Below, one piece after another: positions 1 to 4,430 of a DNA stretch of 6,070 nucleotides. The notes under the pieces were generated by a model, which saw only the letters and a program-made list of their open reading frames with translations, did no database searches and was not told the DNA's origin. The stretch covers positions 1-6,070 of the forward strand of contig CAYZJD010000291.1 in the NCBI GenBank assembly GCA_964478455.1, given 5' to 3'. The stretch comes from CAYZJD01 sp964478455. Lineage in GTDB: Bacteria > Acidobacteriota > Terriglobia > Bryobacterales > Bryobacteraceae. Each line of letters opens with the position of its first letter. Within the stretch, counting starts at the first letter, position 1. A program made the position numbers and the translations under genes.

Positions 1-1
1 C

Positions 2-187
2 GGTGTCAAGGATTCGACGCCCGAGCACGTGCGCAATTTCCTGGACTGCATGCGCTCGCGGCAGTTGCCGAACGGCGACGCGCTGGTCGGTCACCGCTCC
101 GCCCAGGCGTCGCACCTCGGCGTGCGGGCCTATGTCGAAAAGCGCCGGATCCGATTCGATCCGGTTCGGGAAAAAGTGATGCGGTGA
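2..187 (+). CDS. Gfo/Idh/MocA-family oxidoreductase, C-terminal fragment
   Basis: The reading frame is open from the left edge of the window to TGA at 185-187 and gives 61 residues, starting GVKDSTPEHVRNFLDCMRSR. The pattern H-x-RNFLDC-x-RSR-x-xPN, followed by a GHRSA...SHLG stretch and a basic/aromatic end, is the usual C-terminal tail of NAD(P)-dependent Gfo/Idh/MocA sugar or inositol dehydrogenase-like proteins, which are highly expanded in Acidobacteriota and Planctomycetota. The N-terminal Rossmann domain lies outside the window, so cofactor binding and substrate cannot be judged. The next gene starts 70 bp downstream behind its own possible -10 element, so the two are probably separate units. 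The family assignment rests on recognition of the tail motif only. Confidence 0.7.
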   Translation, partial: GVKDSTPEHVRNFLDCMRSRQLPNGDALVGHRSAQASHLGVRAYVEKRRIRFDPVREKVMR

Positions 188-245
188 GCAGCGCGGCCCG
201 GCGCCAGAAAGCGAGGATTGCGTAGCCTGTCACCGGTTTTCTTTC

Positions 246-256
246 TAGACTGGAGG
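246..256 (+). promoter_or_regulatory. Possible -10 element (TAGACT) and GGAGG just before the TPR gene
   Basis: TAGACT at 246-251 matches four of six -10 consensus positions, and GGAGG at 252-256 is separated from ATG 258 by a single base. A transcript starting about 7 nt after the -10 would begin at or next to the ATG, so the messenger would be leaderless or nearly so. No convincing -35 is found at 16-18 bp; the nearest candidate, TTGCGT at 218-223, is 22 bp away. A stop codon (TAG 246-248) in the same frame excludes any longer start for the gene. This is a weak promoter call. Confidence 0.3.
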
Positions 257-257
257 C

Positions 258-1475
258 ATGGGGATTGCCGCGGCTGCGCTGTGCCTGCTGCTGATGCAGG
301 GCGCGGACCCTTCCGCCGAGGGGCTCAAGGCGCTCGAAGCCGGCAAATACGAGGAGGCGCTGGCGCACTTCTCGAAGGCGACGGAAGCGGATCCCAAAGA
401 CTACGGCGCGCAGTTCCACCTGGGGCTGGCGCTGACGATGCTCGGGCGGGATGCGGAGGCGGTGGCGCGCTACAAGACGGTGCTGGAACTCAAGCCGGGC
501 CTCTACGAGGCCGAGCTGAACCTCGGCATCGTGCTGCTACGCGAGCGGCAGCCCCGCGATGCGCTGGTTCACTTGCAGGCGGCGGCGGATCAGAAGCCGA
601 AGGAATACCGGCCGGCCTTCTACCTGGCGGAGGCGCACTTCGCGGAGGGGAACTGGGAGAAGGCGGAACAAGCGTACCGGCTGGCGGCGGATCTGGATGG
701 GAAATCGGCGGCGGCGCAACTCGGGCTGGCGCGCTCGCGCCTCAAGCTGGGCCGGCTCGGGGAGGCCGCGGAGAATTACCGGAGGGCGGCGGAGATCGAC
801 GGCTCGTTGAAGAACTACCAACTCGAGCTGGCGGAAGCCTACGAGAAGCAAGGACAGCGGGAAGAGGCCATAGCTCTTTACGCCCAGTTTCCGGAGGACG
901 CGGGCGCGCGGGAACGGATGGGCGAGCTGCTGCTCGAGGCCGGCAAGCCCGGGGAGGCGATCCCGCACCTGGAATGGGCGGTGGCCAAATCGCCGACGCC
1001 GGCCAACCGCGTGGCGCTGGCCAGTGCGCACCTGCGCGCGGGGCACGCCGACAGGGCGCAGCCGCTGATCGAGCAGGCCCTCGCTGCCGAGTCGCAGAAC
1101 GCCGAGCTGCGGATGATGTACGGCCGGGTACTGCGCGACCAGCGGAAGTTTGGTCCGGCGGCGGCCGAGTTCGCCAAGGTGGCAAGCCTGAAACCCGACT
1201 TCGTCGAAGCGTGGAACGAGCTTGCAGGCATGCTTATCTTGCTCGAACAACACCCGCAGGCGCTGGCGGCGCTCGATCGCTTGAAGGCGCTCGGGCAGGA
1301 GACGCCGGCGCACCACTACTTTCGCGCCATCATCCTCGACAAGATGGGCCAGCCCGAGCCGGCGCTCGCCAGTTACGAGAAGTTTCTGTCGCTGAGTCAG
1401 GGCCGGCACCCGGACGAGGAATTCAAGGCCCGGCAGCGGGCGCGCATCCTCAAGAAGGAGCTGAGCCGGAGATGA
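258..1475 (+). CDS. Exported tetratricopeptide-repeat protein
   Basis: The product has 405 residues. Residues 1-14 are short and hydrophobic (MGIAAAALCLLLMQ), lack a positive n-region, and look like a minimal signal peptide or anchor. From about residue 15 to 383 the protein is a continuous run of about eleven 31-34-residue TPR units, with typical landmarks such as G-x-Y-EEAL-x-x-F-x-x-A at 29-41, G-x-W-x-x-AE-x-x-Y-x-x-A at 131-143 and a final KMGQPEPALASYEKFLSL at 362-379. The C-terminus (384-405) is a basic helix. TPR arrays are protein-binding scaffolds; no enzyme domain is visible. It is the first gene of an operon, with its stop overlapping the next start as ATGA, so it probably organises or binds the other envelope products. 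The start is fixed by an upstream in-frame stop; Met13 is the only nearby alternative and would lose the hydrophobic segment. Confidence 0.9.
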   Translation: MGIAAAALCLLLMQGADPSAEGLKALEAGKYEEALAHFSKATEADPKDYGAQFHLGLALTMLGRDAEAVARYKTVLELKPGLYEAELNLGIVLLRERQPRDALVHLQAAADQKPKEYRPAFYLAEAHFAEGNWEKAEQAYRLAADLDGKSAAAQLGLARSRLKLGRLGEAAENYRRAAEIDGSLKNYQLELAEAYEKQGQREEAIALYAQFPEDAGARERMGELLLEAGKPGEAIPHLEWAVAKSPTPANRVALASAHLRAGHADRAQPLIEQALAAESQNAELRMMYGRVLRDQRKFGPAAAEFAKVASLKPDFVEAWNELAGMLILLEQHPQALAALDRLKALGQETPAHHYFRAIILDKMGQPEPALASYEKFLSLSQGRHPDEEFKARQRARILKKELSRR

Positions 1476-1927
1476 GACGCGGGGTTCCGGTTCTCCTTCT
1501 TGCGAGCCTGCTGCTGGCTGCACTGGAAACACCCGCGCAACTGGACGTCGTGCGCGCCGAGCCGAACCTCGAGAAACGTTCGCGGAAGGCGCTGGCCGTG
1601 GCGGAGAGCAAGTTAGAGGAGGCCCGAAACGCTTACAAGGCCGGCGACTGGGAGGCGACGCTGGCGGCGCTCAAGGAGGTGGATGAAGCGGTAAGGCTGT
1701 CGTTGGACTCCCTGAAGCAGACCGGCAAGCGGCCGCGCAGGCATTTCAAGCACGTCAAGCACGGCGAGCTGAAGACCCGGGCGATGGTGAGGAAACTCGA
1801 CGACTTCTTGCAGCGGATGAGCGTCGACGAGCGGGAGCAGGCGCGGCCCGTCCGCGAAGCGGTTCAGAAAGTGCATGACGAGTTTCTGGGAGGAGTGATG
1901 GGTACGGAGGAGTGGAAAACCCCATGA
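1472..1927 (+). CDS. Small exported helical protein, uncharacterised
   Basis: The product has 151 residues. Residues 1-22 form a good signal peptide (MRRG n-region, VPVLLLASLLLAAL core, TPA before the likely cleavage site). The mature part, starting LDVVRAEPNLEKR, is almost entirely amphipathic helix, with an E-P-N motif at 30-32, a G-D-W helix-turn-helix at 58-60 resembling a half TPR, a basic loop TGKRPRRHFKHVKHGE at 84-99 and a final acidic/aliphatic helix ending in HDEFLGG. No catalytic residue set or cysteine is present. The start codon overlaps the TPR gene stop (ATGA, 1472-1475); AAGGAG at 1455-1460 and CGGAG at 1467-1471 are possible ribosome sites. Pattern and helix order match the next gene, suggesting an old duplication. 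I do not recognise a named family; an extracytoplasmic binding or structural role is inferred. Confidence 0.85.
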   Translation: MRRGVPVLLLASLLLAALETPAQLDVVRAEPNLEKRSRKALAVAESKLEEARNAYKAGDWEATLAALKEVDEAVRLSLDSLKQTGKRPRRHFKHVKHGELKTRAMVRKLDDFLQRMSVDEREQARPVREAVQKVHDEFLGGVMGTEEWKTP

Positions 1928-2568
1928 ACGCGCTGCCGGCGCTTGCTTTGTTGCTGGCCGCCGCGCCGCAGGTGGCCGAGCGGGATTTTCTGCGGGCGGA
2001 CGAGGTCGACCAGATCCGGCTGGCGCAGGAGCCGAACATGCGGCTGGCGCTGTACGCGCAGTTTGCGCAGCAGCGGCTGGATCTCGTCAGGGACTTGTTG
2101 GCGAAGGAGAAGCCCGGCCGCAGCGTGATGATCCACGACGCGCTCGAGGACTACACGCTGATCATCGACGCGATCGACACGGTCGCTGACGACGCGCTGA
2201 AGCACAAGAAGCCGATCGATACCGGGATCGCGGCCGTAGCCGAGGCGGAGAAGAAGATGCTCGAAATCCTGCGGGGCATCGAGCAGAGCGCGCCGAAGGA
2301 CATTGCCCGCTACCAGTTCGTTTTGCAGCAGGCGATCGAGGCCACCGGAGACAGCCTCGAACTTTCCTTACAGGACCTGGAGACGCGGGCAGCCGGCGTC
2401 GAGGCGCGCGAACAGAGGGAGGAAAAGGAGATGGAAGGCATGATGCAGCCGAAGGACCTCGAAGAGAAACGCGCGGCGGAGAAGAAGGCGGCCGAGGAGC
2501 AGAAGAAGAGGAAGGCGCCGACACTTCGCCGGCCGGGCGAAGTGCCAAAGGAGAAGAAGAGGGTATGA
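1924..2568 (+). CDS. Exported helical protein with charged C-terminal tail, paralog-like to the preceding gene
   Basis: The product has 214 residues when started at ATG 1924, which overlaps the upstream stop as ATGA exactly like the other two junctions of the operon. GTG 1912 would add MENP and is the main alternative: GGAGG at 1906-1910 lies one base from it, and 13 bases from the ATG. Residues 1-18 (MNALPALALLLAAAPQVA) are a signal peptide. Residues 19-150 are helical and carry an E-P-N motif at 36-38 in the same relative place as in the upstream protein. Residues about 155-214 are dominated by Glu, Lys, Arg and Ala (EKRAAEKKAAEEQKKRK), predicting a long charged helix or disordered tail. 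No cysteine and no known enzyme motif is seen. It may interact with the TPR protein, or with the wall through its basic tail, but this is inference. Confidence 0.85.
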   Translation: MNALPALALLLAAAPQVAERDFLRADEVDQIRLAQEPNMRLALYAQFAQQRLDLVRDLLAKEKPGRSVMIHDALEDYTLIIDAIDTVADDALKHKKPIDTGIAAVAEAEKKMLEILRGIEQSAPKDIARYQFVLQQAIEATGDSLELSLQDLETRAAGVEAREQREEKEMEGMMQPKDLEEKRAAEKKAAEEQKKRKAPTLRRPGEVPKEKKRV

Positions 2569-3593
2569 CGCTCTCCTACCAGGCGCCGGGGCTGGTTCTT
2601 GGCCGCGCCGGCGGCGGCACGGCGGAGCAGGTGAAGGACCTGCAACGCGATCTGAGGCGGCTGGGCTACCTGGCCACGGGAATCGACGGGGACTTCGGCC
2701 GGCTGACGGAGCGGGCGGTGAAGGCTCTCCAATACGACCTGCTGCACAACCGCGGCGAGGGGCCCGACGGAAACGCGCCGGTGAGGGTGCGCGACTACAA
2801 CCGGTCGCGGGTGGCCGGGATCAGCGGCGTGGTGGATCAGAACCTGGCGGCATGCATCGCGGACATGCTGGCGGATGAACGGTTCCTCAGGGTTCCTTCG
2901 TGCGCGAACCCGCGGGAGGAAAACGACCGCGTGGCGGAACTGGCCGCTCAAGAAGCGAAGCCGGCCGGCGTGCCGGCGCCGTTCCTGGCGGCGATTCTGA
3001 AGCGGGAGAGCGGGCTGCGGCACTATTGCGAGCCGGAGCCGGACAATGACGACAGCTTCGTGCTGGTGGGGCTCGACCGCAACGCCGCCGAACCGGAGGC
3101 TGTCACGTCGCGCGGCTTCGGCGTGGGGCAGTACACGCTGTTCCATCACCCGCCGGCGAAGGCCGAGTTCGATGAGTATGTCGCCGATGCCGCAAAGAAC
3201 CTGCGACACGCGGCGCTGAAGTTACGGGACAAGTTCGACCGGTTCGTGAACGGGAGCACGCCGGGAACGCGCGCCGACGACCGGCAGGCCGAGTTCGGCC
3301 GCGGCCCGCTGCGGGCATGCAAATACGCGCCCGCGGACCCGCGGTTTCAGACCGATTGCCGGCGGTGCCTGCAAGAAGCGGGAACGACGGAGATCCGAGC
3401 CGGCGTCACCCGCTTCTATGAAGGCGCCAGGCCGCTCTACGAGCCGACGCAGTACCACCCCGAGAGGCGCTACGAGGGCGTGCCGGTGCGGGCCAGGATC
3501 GGCTGCGACTGGCCCTACGCCGCGCGCCGTTACAACGGCGGTGGTCTGAACTCGTATCATTATCAGACGAAGGTGCTGCTCAGCGTTCTCTAG
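2565..3593 (+). CDS. Peptidoglycan-binding domain plus lytic-transglycosylase-like protein
   Basis: The product has 342 residues. Residues about 20-60 match a PG_binding_1 domain (V-x-x-LQ-x-x-LRRLGYL...GIDGDFG-x-x-T-x-x-AVKALQ). Residues about 133-195 look like the start of a lysozyme-fold catalytic domain: AGVPAPFLAAILKRESG places Glu148 where lytic transglycosylases have their catalytic Glu-Ser, and SRGFGVGQYT at 182-191 resembles the family's GxMQ-type motif. Near the end, AARRYNGGGLNSYHYQTKVL (319-338) fits the conserved AYNxG segment. About 120 residues lie between these motifs, more than in simple SLT domains. Seven cysteines are present (97, 113, 155, 252, 265, 268, 314), with 265 and 268 as a C-x-x-C pair. 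No signal peptide is visible and no alternative start supplies one, so its route to the wall is unclear. The start overlaps the preceding stop (ATGA, 2565-2568). The hydrolase role is well supported by motifs, not by overall similarity I can verify. Confidence 0.8.
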   Translation: MTLSYQAPGLVLGRAGGGTAEQVKDLQRDLRRLGYLATGIDGDFGRLTERAVKALQYDLLHNRGEGPDGNAPVRVRDYNRSRVAGISGVVDQNLAACIADMLADERFLRVPSCANPREENDRVAELAAQEAKPAGVPAPFLAAILKRESGLRHYCEPEPDNDDSFVLVGLDRNAAEPEAVTSRGFGVGQYTLFHHPPAKAEFDEYVADAAKNLRHAALKLRDKFDRFVNGSTPGTRADDRQAEFGRGPLRACKYAPADPRFQTDCRRCLQEAGTTEIRAGVTRFYEGARPLYEPTQYHPERRYEGVPVRARIGCDWPYAARRYNGGGLNSYHYQTKVLLSVL

Positions 3594-3595
3594 CA

Positions 3596-3639
3596 GGGCG
3601 CCCGAAAACCGGGGACAGCCCGCATGTTTCCCGCGAAAC
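3596..3639. repeat. Intergenic cluster of inverted repeats, REP-like, with a parS-like near-palindrome
   Basis: The 72-bp gap between the operon and the deaminase gene holds several dyads. GGGCGCCC is at 3596-3603. CCCG (3601-3604), CGGG (3610-3613) and CCCG (3619-3622) are spaced by exactly nine bases, so two hairpins with 5-nt loops are possible and mutually exclusive. GTTTCCCGCGAAAC at 3626-3639 is palindromic at six of seven base pairs. There is no T-tract, so a standard rho-independent terminator is unlikely. The sequence may be a degraded REP-type element, or the last dyad may be a protein-binding site of the ParB/Noc type. The symmetry is directly visible; the function is not known. 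Confidence 0.45.
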
Positions 3640-3655
3640 GTGCGCGCCGTCTCCT

Positions 3656-3663
3656 GGGAGGAG
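3656..3663 (+). promoter_or_regulatory. Ribosome-binding site that sets the deaminase start
   Basis: GGGAGGAG at 3656-3663 places a core GGAGG (3657-3661) four bases before ATG 3666. The upstream in-frame ATG at 3624 has no such site, lies across the inverted-repeat cluster, and would add 14 residues (MFPAKRARRLLGGV) before the segment where the deaminase family normally begins. Confidence 0.7.
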
Positions 3664-3665
3664 TG

Positions 3666-4112
3666 ATGGTTCCGAGTTGGGACGAATACTACCTTGGCAT
3701 CTGCAAAGTGGTGGCCGCGCGGAGCAAGGATCCGAACACGCAGATCGGCTGCGTCATCGCGGGACCCGCGCACGAGATCCGCACGACGGGATACAACTCG
3801 TTTCCGCGCGGTATCCGCGACGACGTGCCGGAGCGGCTGGAGCGGCCCGGGAAGTACCTCTGGATCGAGCACGCCGAGCGCAACGCGATCCTGAACGCAG
3901 CCCGCTCCGGCACCGCGCTCGAAGGCTGCACGATCTATGTCGAGATCATGCCGTGCATGGATTGTGGGCGGGCGATCGTCCAGGCCGGCATCAAAGAAGT
4001 AGTGATTTCAGCGGCGCGGATGGCGCAGTATTCGAGCGACTACTACAACGAGCATTTCGGGATGGTGGAGGTGCTGTTCCAGGAGGCGGGCGTCAAGGTG
4101 CGGAGGGTGTAG
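3666..4112 (+). CDS. dCMP deaminase family protein
   Basis: The product has 148 residues, typical for a bacterial single-domain deoxycytidylate deaminase. The zinc and catalytic signature is complete: HAE at 69-71 (His zinc ligand and catalytic Glu proton shuttle) and PCMDC at 96-100 (Cys97 and Cys100 zinc ligands). WDEYYLGICKVVAARS (5-20) and TGYNSFPRGI (41-50) are the usual N-terminal helix and substrate-loop motifs. The expected reaction is hydrolytic deamination of dCMP to dUMP and ammonia in the cytoplasm, feeding thymidylate synthesis. The loop FPRGIRDDVPERLERP-x-KYLW differs from the FPxGxxHC form of classic ComEB-type enzymes, so the preferred substrate is less certain than the fold. 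It lies 72 bp after the murein-hydrolase gene and could be read from the same transcript. Downstream, only a weak CTGGA/TCCAG hairpin (4163-4177) is seen before the next promoter. Confidence 0.88.
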   Translation: MVPSWDEYYLGICKVVAARSKDPNTQIGCVIAGPAHEIRTTGYNSFPRGIRDDVPERLERPGKYLWIEHAERNAILNAARSGTALEGCTIYVEIMPCMDCGRAIVQAGIKEVVISAARMAQYSSDYYNEHFGMVEVLFQEAGVKVRRV

Positions 4113-4200
4113 AACCACCGCCGGCAGCGTGTTCAATCGGGCCGGTCGTGTCAGCGCCAGACCTGGAGACCGTCCAGCTCGCCATTGTCCCCTCGACGAC

Positions 4201-4229
4201 TTGACAAATATTATCGTTTAAGATAAATT
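4201..4229 (+). promoter_or_regulatory. Strong sigma70-type promoter for the Fur remnant and cytochrome gene
   Basis: A perfect -35 TTGACA (4201-4206) is followed after 17 bp by TAAATT (4224-4229), four of six -10 positions. The segment is conspicuously AT-rich in a GC-rich window. The expected transcription start, about 7 nt after the -10, falls at the TTG codon at 4236, so the first reading frame would be leaderless or nearly so. Confidence 0.75.
4211..4226. promoter_or_regulatory. Putative Fur/PerR-type operator in the promoter spacer
   Basis: TTATCGTTTAAGATAA is an inverted repeat with perfect 5-bp arms (TTATC and GATAA) around a 6-bp centre; six of eight base pairs are symmetric. The arms resemble PerR boxes (TTATAAT and ATTATAA halves), although the centre is one base longer. 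It lies between the -35 and -10, where a bound repressor would block RNA polymerase. Adjacent remains of a Fur-family gene and a peroxidase-like gene fit peroxide or metal control. The assignment is inference. Confidence 0.5.
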
Positions 4230-4235
4230 CTCGTC

Positions 4236-4430
4236 TTGGTCCGCCAGCCAGCGCAACTTTCCGTCAAGCTAGACCAGCTCGCCAGACGGTGCTGGCAGCA
4301 AGCTTTGCCGGTCACAGTCCAGCGGCGAACCGTTTGGGAAGTCTTGGTCGGCAGGCAGGATCACCTGACGGCAGACCAAATCTTCGACGATGTCTGTGCT
4401 CGAATCCAATCTCGGAAAAGGAGGCACTGA
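4236..4430 (+). pseudogene. Truncated Fur/PerR-family regulator, N-terminal remnant
   Basis: This frame starts at TTG 4236 (an in-frame TAA at 4224-4226 rules out a longer start, apart from a rare ATT at 4227) and encodes 64 residues. Residues 11-57 match the start of the Fur winged-helix domain: a first helix with LARR, then LPVTVQRRTVWEVLVGRQDH and LTADQIFDDVCARI, corresponding to the family's TPQR-x-x-VLEVL...HPTAEEIYERV. After Ile57 the similarity ends and seven unrelated residues (QSRKRRH) precede the stop. Missing are the recognition helix (TVYR region), wing, dimerisation domain and metal-binding His/Cys residues; intact members have about 130-160 residues, so DNA binding is not expected. 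Its stop TGA 4428-4430 shares one base with the cytochrome ATG, so its translation may still couple to that gene. It may act as a leader frame; this is speculation. Confidence 0.75.
4419..4424 (+). promoter_or_regulatory. Ribosome-binding site of the di-heme cytochrome gene
   Basis: AGGAGG at 4419-4424 lies five bases before ATG 4430, inside the last codons of the Fur remnant. It decides the start: the same frame is open back to 4289, but that extension is only the shifted frame of the Fur remnant and lacks a signal sequence. Confidence 0.8.

Noticed and set aside
2..20. TCAAGGATTCG near the left edge also occurs near 5692
   Set aside because: Both spell the short peptide KDS in unrelated proteins; the shared ~11 bases are best explained by chance and codon preference, not a repeat.
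218..1471. Long open + strand frame running through the TPR gene into the small exported protein gene
   Set aside because: Its translation here is a Gly/Arg/Ala-rich shadow of the TPR gene with no domain; only the part from ATG 1472 is a real gene, starting with a signal peptide.
537..1532. 331-codon antisense frame opposite the TPR gene
   Set aside because: High-GC codon structure of the TPR gene produces it; the product is rich in Arg, Leu and Pro with no motif, and no ribosome site or promoter is seen.
2310..3209. 299-codon antisense frame opposite the end of the third operon gene and the transglycosylase-like gene
   Set aside because: It mirrors two well-supported genes; low-complexity Arg/His-rich product without recognisable domain.
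3624..3665. Extended start of the deaminase at ATG 3624
   Set aside because: It has no ribosome site, overlaps the inverted-repeat cluster and precedes the conserved start of the family; GGGAGGAG clearly serves ATG 3666.
4163..4177. CTGGA/TCCAG hairpin after the deaminase gene as a terminator
   Set aside because: The stem has only five base pairs and no T-tract follows, so it is too weak to call.
4289..4429. N-terminal extension of the cytochrome reading frame
   Set aside because: It is the shifted frame of the Fur remnant, and the AGGAGG plus signal peptide place the start at 4430.
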